NCBI RefSeq assembly: GCF_003854275.1
Contig: NZ_QTQP01000056.1
Location: 1-47,373 of the forward strand
From: Burkholderia sp. Bp8963
Lineage (GTDB): Bacteria; Pseudomonadota; Gammaproteobacteria; Burkholderiales; Burkholderiaceae
Length of the DNA stretch: 47,373 nucleotides
Reading direction: 5' to 3'
The position numbers and the translations under genes were made by a program. Positions 40,209 to 47,373 of this stretch are shown here, in pieces; position 1 is the first letter of the stretch, and each line of letters starts with the position of its first letter. The notes beneath the pieces are model-generated. The model searched no databases, had not been told where the DNA came from, and was given only the letters and a program-made list of their open reading frames with translations.

Positions 40209-41960
40209 TCAGTAACCGATTGCCGATCCGGCCGGGCGGCGCGGATCATTGAAGCCGTAGACGAAACCGACCCGTACATTGCCCGACACCGACGAGTCGT
40301 TCCCCGAACTCTTCCGGCTCGCTGCCTCGGTGCCCGGCAAACCGACCAGAATCAGCTCTGCCGCGCCCCACGGGGTTTCCTCGACCATCTTGTAGCCCAT
40401 GTTGCGAAGCATCGCGAGCGTGTCGGGCGACAGGCCGTAGGTCTCGTAATAGACCTCGTCGGGCAGCCATTGCTGGTGGATGCGCGGCGCGTCGACCGCA
40501 TCTTGCGGCGCCATCCCGTAGTCGATCACGTTCAGCACCGTTTGCAGCGTGATCGTGATGATGCGCGAGCCGCCCGGCGACCCGACCACCATGAACACCT
40601 TGCCGTCCTTCTTCACGATGGTCGGCGCCATCGACGACAACGGACGCTTGCCCGGCGCGATCGCGTTGCGCGTTCCCTGCACGAGGCCGAACAGGTTCTG
40701 CGCGCCGACCTTCACGGTGAAGTCGTCCATCTCATCGTTCAGGAAAAAGCCCGTCCCCGGCGGAATGACCACCGCGCCGAAGCGACCGTTGACCGTATAG
40801 GTGGTCGAGACCGCGTTGCCGGAACGATCGATGATCGAGTAGTGCGTCGTCTCAGGCTTCTCGTGCACGCCGAGACCAGGTTGCACGTCGACCGACGCCG
40901 TCGCCATATCGCCGCTGATGCGCTTGCGGATTTCCGCTGCGTATTCCTTGCTCGTCAGCTTGCTGACCGGATTGCTGATGAAGTTCGGATCGCCGAGCAG
41001 CGTGTTGCGGTCCTCGTAAGCGTGCCGCATCGCTTCGCTCATGTAGTGGATCGCCGACGCGGAATGGTAGCCAAGCTTGCGCATGTCATACCCTTCCAGA
41101 ATGTTCAGCGTCTCGCACATCGTCACGCCACCGGAACTCGGAGGCGGGGCCGAGATGAACTCGTAGCCGCGATACGTGCATTTCAGCGGCTCCATGTCCT
41201 CTGCCCGATAGGACGCGAAGTCGGCGGCCGTGATCACGCCACCCGACTGCTTCGAAGCGGCCTCGACGATCTTCGGAATATCGCCCCGATAAAACGCCTC
41301 GGGGCCCTGCGCCGCGATTCGCTCCAGCGTACGCGCCAGATCCTTCTGGACCAGACGGTCGCCCGGCTGGAGCGGCGTGCCGTCGGCCCGCAGGAAGATG
41401 CGTGCCGCCTCCGGGTCCGACTTGAAACGCTGAATCGTCGTGTCGAGGATGTCCGTATCGGCGCGCGTCAGCACGAATCCGTCACGTGCAAGGCGAATCG
41501 CCGGCGCCATGACCTGCTTGCGCGTCAGGTTGCCGTATTTGCGCTGGGCGAGATCAAGGCCCGCGACGGTTCCCGGCACGCCGACCGCGCGATAGCCATA
41601 AAGACTGTCGTCCGGCCGGACATTGCCCGACGTATCGAGATACATGTTGGCCGACGCTGCAGCCGGCGCGGTCTCGCGGAAGTTGATGAATCGATCCCGG
41701 CCATCGGCCAGGTGAATGGTCATGAAGCCGCCGCCGCCGATGTTGCCGCAGCACGGATTGGTCACGGCCTGCGCATAACCGACCGCAACGGCAGCATCCA
41801 CTGCGTTGCCCCCCTGCCTCAGGATCTCGACGCCGATTTCCGACGCGAGGTGCTGCGACGAAACGACCATGCCGTTCTTCGCTTCAACCGCGGGTTCCGA
41901 CGCGGCAAACGCGCTCAAATGTATTGCCGACAACAGGGTGAGTACAACGAGCCGCCTCAT
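40209..41960 (-). CDS. ggt: Gamma-glutamyltransferase precursor
   Basis: The 583-aa protein has a Sec signal (RRLVVLTLLSAIHLSAFAAS) and the Ntn-hydrolase fold. Arg95 lies in NFRETAP. The autocleavage/nucleophile site is Thr371 in PETTHYSIIDRSGNAVSTTYTVN. GKRPLSSMAPTIV and VGSPGGSRIITITLQTVLNVIDYG follow, as in E. coli GGT. The periplasmic enzyme cleaves glutathione and other gamma-glutamyl compounds, releasing glutamate. GGAGG lies 8 bases before ATG 41960. It precedes the DAACS symporter on the same strand and is divergent from an RpiR regulator, which fits import of the freed glutamate. Confidence 0.95.
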   Translation of the reverse strand: MRRLVVLTLLSAIHLSAFAASEPAVEAKNGMVVSSQHLASEIGVEILRQGGNAVDAAVAVGYAQAVTNPCCGNIGGGGFMTIHLADGRDRFINFRETAPAAASANMYLDTSGNVRPDDSLYGYRAVGVPGTVAGLDLAQRKYGNLTRKQVMAPAIRLARDGFVLTRADTDILDTTIQRFKSDPEAARIFLRADGTPLQPGDRLVQKDLARTLERIAAQGPEAFYRGDIPKIVEAASKQSGGVITAADFASYRAEDMEPLKCTYRGYEFISAPPPSSGGVTMCETLNILEGYDMRKLGYHSASAIHYMSEAMRHAYEDRNTLLGDPNFISNPVSKLTSKEYAAEIRKRISGDMATASVDVQPGLGVHEKPETTHYSIIDRSGNAVSTTYTVNGRFGAVVIPPGTGFFLNDEMDDFTVKVGAQNLFGLVQGTRNAIAPGKRPLSSMAPTIVKKDGKVFMVVGSPGGSRIITITLQTVLNVIDYGMAPQDAVDAPRIHQQWLPDEVYYETYGLSPDTLAMLRNMGYKMVEETPWGAAELILVGLPGTEAASRKSSGNDSSVSGNVRVGFVYGFNDPRRPAGSAIGY

Positions 41961-42039
41961 GACGGAATCCTCCAAACGAAAACAGGGTCATGCCGAGATG
42001 CGCAGCGATCCTGTGGCCTGCCCGCGCCACGAATTTGCA

Positions 42040-42057
42040 ATGTAATAAACAATACAT
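42040..42057. promoter_or_regulatory. Candidate RpiR/regulator site 1 in the ggt/RpiR intergenic region
   Basis: ATGTAATAAACAATACAT has ATGTA/TACAT arms and resembles TGTAnT...AnTACA sites of RpiR/HexR-type regulators. It lies about 80 bases upstream of the ggt start. Assignment is by analogy. Confidence 0.4.
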
Positions 42058-42084
42058 CCCGACGAGGCCGCGATCATATCACGC

Positions 42085-42105
42085 AGGTTTTTACATAAAA
42101 AACCT
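42085..42105. repeat. AGGTTTTT/AAAAACCT inverted repeat
   Basis: AGGTTTTT (42085-42092) and AAAAACCT (42098-42105) are perfect 8-bp arms with a 5-base loop in the 364-base ggt/RpiR gap. It could be an operator or a terminator-like stem. Confidence 0.3.
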
Positions 42106-42151
42106 AGGGTTAGCCCTGACGTATCCGACAAAAAAGCGAACATCACCCGAC

Positions 42152-42167
42152 TGAAATGTTTATTTCA
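42152..42167. promoter_or_regulatory. Candidate RpiR operator 2 near the RpiR start
   Basis: TGAAATGTTTATTTCA has perfect TGAAAT/ATTTCA arms with a 4-base centre, the typical form of MurR/RpiR-type operators. It is about 160 bases before the RpiR ATG. Confidence 0.5.
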
Positions 42168-42324
42168 TTACGCGCGCGATGAACGATCTGTATGCGACGG
42201 TGATTCGTCCCTTCTTTTTTTGCCGTCGCGGGGAACGCTGCCCGCCAATGGGCTAACATGCGGGCAGTCGCGAGCAGACGCGTGTCTGCGAGTCGTCATT
42301 CAAAAGTGAGAGTCGGAGTGCCCG

Positions 42325-43203
42325 ATGGGGACAAGCATCAGGGCGTTGCTGCTATCCCAGATGGATAGCTTCACGCCGTCGGAACAGAAGGTCGCGCAGG
42401 CGTTGCTGGATCGATACCCCAGTCTCGGGCTCGGTCCGATTGCGGGCTTTGCGAAGCAGGCGGATGTCAGTGACCCGACGGTGTTTCGCTTCGTCGTCAG
42501 AATCGGCTTTCCGAATTACTCGTCGTTCCAGCAAGCGCTGCACAACGAGATCGATGCCGCGATGAATTCCCCGCTCGCCCGGATGGATGCCTTTCATTCC
42601 GAATCGGGCATGCGCGACAGTCACTCGGCGATATTCCAGCGGCTCTCCGAATCACTGGCAACGATGACGGAAGGGCTCGACGCAGCAGCCTTCGACGAAG
42701 CCGTGACGCTGCTGGCCACGCCGGACGTCCGCATCTTCTGTGGTGGCGGACGCTACACGGCGCCACTCGCGGCGTTGTTCTCCTTTACGCTGGCCTATGC
42801 ACGGCCACATGTGCAGTACCTGGAACCGAACCTGAATCAGGCTTCGATTGCGCTGGCGGACATGGGCCCCAACGATGTTCTCGTGATCTTCGATTTTCGT
42901 CGCTATCAGAAGGACAGCATTCGATTCGCGAAATCCGCCCATCAGCTCGGCGTCAGGATCGTGCTGATCACCGACGAATGGATGTCGCCGGCCAACGAGT
43001 TTGCCGAGATCGTGCTCCGCATCCAGGGGCGTCCGTTCGCGATGCTGCAGACCAACGTTCCTGTGCTCGCACTCGCTGAAGCGCTGGTGATCGGCGTGAC
43101 GAACCGGCAACCCGAGCAGGCAAGGCAGCGCATGGAAAAGATCGAACTTCTGAACGCCGGGGGGATCGAGCAGGACGTCAACCAGCGGGAACTGCCGGAG
43201 TGA
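42325..43203 (+). CDS. RpiR/MurR-family transcriptional regulator (HTH + SIS)
   Basis: The 292-aa protein has an N-terminal HTH_6 domain (FTPSEQKVAQALLDRYPSLGLGPIAGFAKQADVSDPTVFRFVVRIGFPNYSSFQQAL, about 16-71) and a C-terminal SIS domain (DVRIFCGGGRYTAPLAALFSFTLAY and NDVLVIFDFRRYQKDSIRFAKSAHQLGVRIVLITD). SIS domains bind phosphosugars or amino-sugar phosphates, but the DFRRY segment differs from the sugar-binding loop and suggests another ligand. It is divergent from ggt; the two candidate operators lie between them. Confidence 0.9.
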   Translation: MGTSIRALLLSQMDSFTPSEQKVAQALLDRYPSLGLGPIAGFAKQADVSDPTVFRFVVRIGFPNYSSFQQALHNEIDAAMNSPLARMDAFHSESGMRDSHSAIFQRLSESLATMTEGLDAAAFDEAVTLLATPDVRIFCGGGRYTAPLAALFSFTLAYARPHVQYLEPNLNQASIALADMGPNDVLVIFDFRRYQKDSIRFAKSAHQLGVRIVLITDEWMSPANEFAEIVLRIQGRPFAMLQTNVPVLALAEALVIGVTNRQPEQARQRMEKIELLNAGGIEQDVNQRELPE

Positions 43204-43315
43204 TCGGCACTCGAGCCTGGTGCGACGCTTGTGACGCGACGAAACCTCGGCAGCGCACACCGCGCATGAGCTGAACCGGATCGACGGCGGCGCGCACACA
43301 CTGTTTCGCGAACGC

Positions 43316-44209
43316 TCAGTGCCCGCGGTACAGCTTTGCAACGTCGATGTGGTTTGACGGCGACCGCTGCAGGGCCGCGCCGTGCGTGCTTGAGTTGCGT
43401 ACCGCACGCTCATGACGCGTCTGCTCATGCGTGCGCTGCAGTTCGGCGACGCGTATCGCGCCGCCATGCGGCCGCACGCAGCCCGGGGCCGAACGGTTCG
43501 CGCATGGACGCGTGGCAAGCGCGTCCACAGGCTTGCTCAGCCCCGTCACGCGAGGCGCGTCCGCCGGTTTGTTCAGCGCCATCACACGCGGCGCGTCCGC
43601 CGGCTTGTTCTGCACCGTCACGCGAGGTACGTCCGCCGGCCTGCTCAGCGCCGTCGCGCGACGCGTATTCACCGTTTCCTTCGGTTCGCCCGCGCGATCC
43701 ATGTCCGGATCCACGCTCGGGTCGCCGTCCCCGGGCGCCGCAAGAAGATCGTAATCCGGCAAGCGAAATGGAACGGCGAGCGGCAAAAGCGTCGACGGAT
43801 CGCCCACCATCGCAGCCAGATCCGCCGACGACGGCATGTCGACGATCACCATCTGCGGACCGGAGACCTGCTTTGCACGGCAGACGGGATCGGCCTTGCA
43901 GACCTTGTCGAGCGTGACGTAGCCGCCGAACACCAGCACGAGCGTCACGAGGCTCAGCGCGGGCGCCGTCCCCGGGCGAGGCTGACGAACTGCCGCATCA
44001 TGCAGCAAACGCGCAATGCGCATGCGCCAGCTATCGACCGATCGCACCGCGTTGACGCGATGCGCATCGCCGGAGCCAGCGAGACGCGAAACGAATGGCC
44101 AGTTCCGCCGGCCGCAAACGGGACAATGCTCGAGCGCGCGGAACGCCTCGAAGCCGCACTGCCTGCAACGCCAGCAGACGCCCGGCCGCACCCTGACGCG
44201 AGCGTTCAT
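43316..44209 (-). CDS. Hypothetical zinc-ribbon, single-TM protein with tandem repeats
   Basis: No known family fits. From ATG 44209 (297 aa, chosen for a GAGAG-type site; ATG 44263 and 44368 are also in frame) it shows a zinc ribbon at the N-terminus, Cys12, Cys15 and Cys18 (CWRCRQC) with Cys29 and Cys32 (CPVC). One membrane segment follows (APALSLVTLVLVFGGYVTL, about 83-100), then a Cys-containing KVCKADPVCRAK stretch and about four tandem 12-residue units of form LNKPADAPRVMA (aa 188-231). The C-terminus is Arg/His-rich. Zinc ribbon plus one TM resembles zinc_ribbon-type envelope proteins only generally. It may anchor a complex, with the repeats as a flexible periplasmic arm. Confidence 0.6.
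   Translation of the reverse strand: MNARVRVRPGVCWRCRQCGFEAFRALEHCPVCGRRNWPFVSRLAGSGDAHRVNAVRSVDSWRMRIARLLHDAAVRQPRPGTAPALSLVTLVLVFGGYVTLDKVCKADPVCRAKQVSGPQMVIVDMPSSADLAAMVGDPSTLLPLAVPFRLPDYDLLAAPGDGDPSVDPDMDRAGEPKETVNTRRATALSRPADVPRVTVQNKPADAPRVMALNKPADAPRVTGLSKPVDALATRPCANRSAPGCVRPHGGAIRVAELQRTHEQTRHERAVRNSSTHGAALQRSPSNHIDVAKLYRGH
43517..43648 (-). repeat. Four tandem ~36-bp coding repeats in the zinc-ribbon protein gene
   Basis: Units encode LSRPADVPRVTV, QNKPADAPRVMA, LNKPADAPRVTG and the degenerate LSKPVDAL. DNA repeats are imperfect, with a core GCGTCCGCCGG, so the array is somewhat old. Copy-number variation between strains is expected. Confidence 0.65.
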
Positions 44210-44318
44210 CACACTCTCGACCGTGTCGCGCTCGCTGACTTTCCGCTTGGACAGGACTTGCATCGTTTGACCAGGACTGACGTGATCGATTGCGTAAGTG
44301 GAGTCCGCGCGAATCCGC

Positions 44319-45341
44319 TCAGGGATCGCGCTCCATCGTCGCGTCGTATTGACCGCGGCATGCCGCACCGTTCAGGCGCGCGCGCTTGAGCAACGCGGCC
44401 TGCGCGGCACGCACATTGGCCGCCTGCCCGCTCCACGCGGCAAGCGGCGGCTCCTGCAGCGCGCGTCCGTAGGAAAAGCTCAACAGCCACGGCCGCCCGG
44501 CGATGCGGTTCATCGCATCGAGATTGGCCGTCGCTTCCTCGGGTGTTTGCCCGCCGGACAGGAAGAAGATGCCGGGCACTTCGGCAGGAACGATGCTGCG
44601 CAACAGCCGAACCGTTGCATCGGCAACCACCGCGGATGCCGGCTGCGTCGCGTGCGCTTTCCCGGGAACGACCATGCTGGGCTTGAGCAACATATGTGCA
44701 AGCTCGACCCGATAGCGATGCAGTGCGTCGAACACCTCGTGCAGCACCGCATCGGATACTTCGGCGCAACGCTCGATCGAATGATCGCCGTCCATCAGGA
44801 CTTCCGGCTCGACGATCGGCACGATGCCGGCTTCCTGACAGATCGACGCATAGCGCGCGAGCGCGTCGGCGTTCGCTTCGATCGCGAGGCGGCTCGGCAG
44901 CGTCGCGGACACGTTGTACACCGCGCGCCATTTCGCAAATCGCGCGCCCTGCTCGCTGTAGCCATCGAGACGCTTCGCGAGCCCGTCGAGCCCTTGCGTG
45001 ATTTCGTCGCCGGGCGCATGCGCGAGCGGAATCTTGCCGGCGTCGACCTTGATGCCGGGCACGATATGCTGACGCGCGGCAACTTCGGGCAACGGCGTAC
45101 CGTCGTCTGCACATTGCCCCAACGTCTCTTCATACAGGATCACGCCGCTGATGAATTCACCGAGGCCCGGCGTCGTCAGCAACAGGCTGCGCCACGCACG
45201 ACGGTTCTCGTCAGTCGATTCGACGCCGATCGTCCTGAAGCGCTTCGCGATGGTCGGCCCGCTTTCGTCAGCGGCGAGCAAGCCTTTGCCATCCTGTACG
45301 AGTGCCCGAACCGTCGCCTGCAGATCGTTCCCGGTGCTCAT
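44319..45341 (-). CDS. Class I fructose-bisphosphate aldolase
   Basis: The 340-aa protein has the class I (Schiff-base) active site with animal-type spacing: Asp24 (LLAADES), Lys98 (GIKVDAG), Lys137 (RFAKWRAVY), Glu178 and Glu180 (IVEPEVLMDG) and the Schiff-base Lys220 (MLLKPSMVVPG). SGGQTPEEA and the SFSYGRALQ substrate loop are also present. It cleaves fructose-1,6-bisphosphate to triose phosphates. Length is normal; start 45341 has GGGAGCGGAC upstream. It is near the MocR regulator (124 bases) on the same strand. Burkholderia also carry class II aldolases, so this may serve gluconeogenic or condition-specific growth. Confidence 0.95.
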   Translation of the reverse strand: MSTGNDLQATVRALVQDGKGLLAADESGPTIAKRFRTIGVESTDENRRAWRSLLLTTPGLGEFISGVILYEETLGQCADDGTPLPEVAARQHIVPGIKVDAGKIPLAHAPGDEITQGLDGLAKRLDGYSEQGARFAKWRAVYNVSATLPSRLAIEANADALARYASICQEAGIVPIVEPEVLMDGDHSIERCAEVSDAVLHEVFDALHRYRVELAHMLLKPSMVVPGKAHATQPASAVVADATVRLLRSIVPAEVPGIFFLSGGQTPEEATANLDAMNRIAGRPWLLSFSYGRALQEPPLAAWSGQAANVRAAQAALLKRARLNGAACRGQYDATMERDP

Positions 45342-45465
45342 GTCCGCTCCCATGAATGCCGCTCGGAAGGACGCGCATCGCAACGTCCCTTTTCACATTT
45401 TTGGTCGCCGTACAGCCAGAAAGCAAGGCATGCGTCGCGCATTGAAACGCCCTGCATTTACCGTG

Positions 45466-46887
45466 CTAGCGTGCGTGTTTCTGCCGTGCCGCGAGCGCAC
45501 CGATGGTCTGCATCGCGTTCTCCACGGCAGCCGTCCATGGACGGCCATAGTTGAGCCGGACGTAGCGACGAAATCCTCCCGTCCTGCAAAAGATCGGCCC
45601 GGGCGCAATGCTGATGCCGTGTTCCAGCGCGGCCCCGAACAGGCGCAGCGCGTCCACGCGCGGCGGCAACTCGACCCACAGGAAGTAGCCGCCACGCGGC
45701 GCGAGCACTTCCGTGCCTTGCGGAAAATACGCGTGGACGGCTGCCAGCATCTGCGCCTGGTGTGCGGCAAGATTGCGCCGCAGCTTGCGCAGAAAGCGGT
45801 CGTAACCACCGTCCTGCAGATAGTTCGAAATGGCCAGTTGCGCAGGCACGTCGGCCGCCGGCGCGGCGACGCATTTCGCCTGCCGGATCTGATGCACGTA
45901 ACGCCCCGCGGCGACCCAGCCGATCCTGAAACCCGGCGCCAGGCATTTCGAAAACGATCCGCAATGCAGAACGAGCCCGCTATCGTCGTACAGTTTCGCA
46001 GGACGAACGGGTGTGGTCCCGAAGTACAGCTCGCCATACACATCGTCTTCGATCAGCGGCACCCGATGCGCGGCGAGCAGATCGATCAGCGCACGCTTGC
46101 GCTCGTCGGTCAGTGTGGTGCCGGTCGGGTTGTGGAACGACGTCATGAACCAGCATGCGCGGATCGGATGCCGGTCGAGCGCTTCGGCGAGTGCGTCGAG
46201 GTCGAGGCCCGTGTGCGGATCGACCGGAATCTCCACGGCCTTCAGATGCAGGCGTTGCACCGCCTGCAGCACCTCATGGAACGCCGGACGTTCGATCGCG
46301 ACCATGTCGCCCGGGCGCGCAAGCGCCTGCAGGCTCAGCGTCAACGCCTCGAGCGCGCCGGTCGTGATGACGATTTCGTCCATCGGCAACGCGGCGCCCG
46401 CGATCAGATAGCGCAGCGCAATCTGCCGGCGCAGCCCTTCATCTCCGGGCGGGAATCCGGACAGCAGCTTCGTGCGGTCCATCGTGCGTGCCACCGACGT
46501 CACGCATCGCCACAAGCTGCTCATCGGGAACAGCGAATAGCTCGCGAACGGCGAGCCCAGTGCCACGAAATCTTCACACCTGATCGAATCGATGAGCCGG
46601 TGCAGCGCGTCGTCCACGACACTCGGCGCAGCCGGCGCCTTGCGAGGCGGGCCGTGGCCCGGTCGCACGCGCTTGCCGCCGAGTTCGGAAACGAAATAAC
46701 CGGAACGCGGGCGCGCGACGATCAAGCCCTCACTCTCGAGCAGGTAGTACGCGCGGAAGACAGTCGCCGGACTCACCTGATAAGCCTGGCTCGCGGCGCG
46801 AACGGTCGGAATGCGCGCGCCGGGCATCAGGTCGCCGCGCCGGATCGCATCGGCTATCGTCTTCGCCAGCACCGCGTAACGCTTCAT
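45466..46887 (-). CDS. MocR-type regulator (GntR HTH fused to PLP aminotransferase domain)
   Basis: The 473-aa protein joins a GntR wHTH (YAVLAKTIADAIRRGDLMPGARIPTVRAASQAYQVSPATVFRAYYLLESEGLI, 4-56) to an aminotransferase class I fold. PLP-site landmarks are Asn253 in SFHNPTGTTL, Asp281 in EDDVYGELYFG and Lys314 in CGSFSKCLAPGFRIGW. MocR proteins use PLP-bound effectors to control neighbouring genes. Possible targets are the aldolase gene and/or the divergent exported-protein gene. It may also be an aminotransferase mis-described as a regulator, but the HTH is clear. Confidence 0.93.
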   Translation of the reverse strand: MKRYAVLAKTIADAIRRGDLMPGARIPTVRAASQAYQVSPATVFRAYYLLESEGLIVARPRSGYFVSELGGKRVRPGHGPPRKAPAAPSVVDDALHRLIDSIRCEDFVALGSPFASYSLFPMSSLWRCVTSVARTMDRTKLLSGFPPGDEGLRRQIALRYLIAGAALPMDEIVITTGALEALTLSLQALARPGDMVAIERPAFHEVLQAVQRLHLKAVEIPVDPHTGLDLDALAEALDRHPIRACWFMTSFHNPTGTTLTDERKRALIDLLAAHRVPLIEDDVYGELYFGTTPVRPAKLYDDSGLVLHCGSFSKCLAPGFRIGWVAAGRYVHQIRQAKCVAAPAADVPAQLAISNYLQDGGYDRFLRKLRRNLAAHQAQMLAAVHAYFPQGTEVLAPRGGYFLWVELPPRVDALRLFGAALEHGISIAPGPIFCRTGGFRRYVRLNYGRPWTAAVENAMQTIGALAARQKHAR

Positions 46888-46980
46888 GCCTGTCCCCGGT
46901 TCCTCCGTGGATTGCTGCAAAAAGAGTAGCACGCTCCCCGCCCCGCAGAACCCGTCTTCCGCGCTGATCCGCTCGTTTTT

Positions 46981-47012
46981 AACGGGCTCTGATCCTTTTC
47001 ATCCGGCCCGTT
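46981..47012. promoter_or_regulatory. Inverted repeat in the MocR/exported-protein intergenic region
   Basis: AACGGGC (46981-46987) and GCCCGTT (47006-47012) are perfect 7-bp arms with an 18-base spacer in the 262-base divergent gap. MocR proteins often bind repeats of this kind, so it is a candidate operator. Confidence 0.35.
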
Positions 47013-47149
47013 CGCGGGCATCCTCTCGCCTTCTGCTTACCGACGACCACTCGATACGGAATTCATGCTGCCCGACGGCTGATCCGTGGTCCTGCGCGTT
47101 CGCGCCGGACCTTGTCTGCCGGCGTCCCTCTTTCCCAGGATCACTCAGC

Positions 47150-47373
47150 GTGAAAACGAAGACCCTCATCGCGGGCCTAGTGGCCGGCTTCGCCCTCAAC
47201 CTGGTCGGCAACGCCGCCGACGCAGCCTGCATCTCCAACCCTCCGTCCCAGTCCAACGCGTCGTTTCCGAGCGCGCTGACGGGCAAGCTCGTCTATCACA
47301 GCTATGTGTCCTACGGTGACGGCACGAGCCAGCTGTTCCTGTACGACTTCTCGGCGCGCACGCTGACCCAGTT
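47150..47373 (+). CDS. Exported protein of unknown function, 5' part only
   Basis: GTG at 47150 (AGGA about 9 bases upstream) opens a frame that runs off the window after 74 codons. It begins VKTKTLIAGLVAGFALNLVGNAADA, a Sec signal, followed by ACISNPPSQSNASFPSALTGKLVYHSYVSYGDGTSQLFLYDFSARTLTQ. The GKLVYHSY...SQLFLYDFSARTLTQ end looks like the first blade of a TolB/PD40-type propeller, but too little is visible to be sure. It is divergent from the MocR gene. Confidence 0.6.
   Translation, partial: MKTKTLIAGLVAGFALNLVGNAADAACISNPPSQSNASFPSALTGKLVYHSYVSYGDGTSQLFLYDFSARTLTQ

Noticed and set aside
43517..43648. CRISPR-like array in the 36-bp repeats
   Set aside because: Repeats are contiguous without unique spacers and keep a protein reading frame; they are coding tandem repeats.

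Overview
The window is high-GC bacterial chromosome and looks like a Burkholderia-type betaproteobacterium, probably the Burkholderia cepacia complex or close kin. The evidence is a trimeric general porin with the typical MKKT...AFAQSS leader, two small exported DUF4148 proteins, an AAHS aromatic-acid carrier, MocR, RpiR, LacI, LysR and AraC regulators, an EmrAB/NodT-type efflux set, and gene content typical of a secondary replicon. No rRNA, tRNA, CRISPR array or replication origin was seen. Two decayed mobile-element traces (IS630-type at the left edge, Tn3-type near 23 kb) mark rearranged boundaries.

Layout. (1) 1-0.6 kb: 3' end of an IS630-type transposase, a small orphan ORF and a porin gene remnant. 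(2) 0.67-3.5 kb: a YciI-like protein, an alpha/beta hydrolase and a divergent AraC regulator. (3) 3.5-10.2 kb, minus strand: FAH-family hydrolase, AAHS transporter, Tat-type exported acetamidase/formamidase, exported GlcG-like protein, exported YncE-like beta-propeller and a porin. (4) 10.5-16.5 kb: a ribose-type ABC importer (two permeases, a dual-ATPase protein, a periplasmic binding protein) divergent from a LacI repressor. (5) 16.6-20.6 kb, minus strand: intradiol ring-cleavage dioxygenase, SDR, BKACE (beta-keto acid cleavage enzyme), MDR oxidoreductase and cupin. (6) 20.8-24 kb: LysR gene flanked by two DUF4148 genes, then a Tn3 transposase relic. (7) 24-32 kb, minus strand: aldehyde dehydrogenase, tri-heme cytochrome c, IorB/IorA-type molybdenum/Fe-S oxidase, ABM monooxygenase-like protein and NADP-dependent oxidoreductase, with a TetR regulator. 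(8) 32.1-33.2 kb: a chromosomal KfrA-like coiled-coil DNA-binding protein. (9) 33.5-38.6 kb: EmrB, MarR, NodT outer-membrane factor and EmrA efflux cluster. (10) 38.7-43.2 kb: DAACS symporter, gamma-glutamyltransferase and a divergent RpiR regulator. (11) 43.3-47.4 kb: an unusual zinc-ribbon/repeat membrane protein, class I fructose-bisphosphate aldolase, a MocR regulator and the start of an exported protein.

How the parts work together. The strongest system-level signal is a shared 16-bp LacI-type palindrome (ATGCAACCGTTTGCAT). Identical copies lie before the ABC importer and directly before the ring-cleavage operon 5.4 kb away, and variants lie before the LacI gene and upstream of the ring-cleavage promoter. 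This ties a sugar-type importer to an aromatic ring-cleavage operon that carries a BKACE enzyme instead of the usual CoA-transferase/thiolase. A route from a trihydroxybenzene-like intermediate to CoA esters and acetoacetate is inferred, not shown. Two other local circuits can be read directly. A TetR operator pair (TAGAC-N5-GTCTA) flanks the TetR gene ahead of the oxidoreductase/aldehyde-oxidase genes. A MarR operator family sits inside the -35/-10 spacers of both the emrB and marR promoters and recurs over the start codon of the outer-membrane factor.
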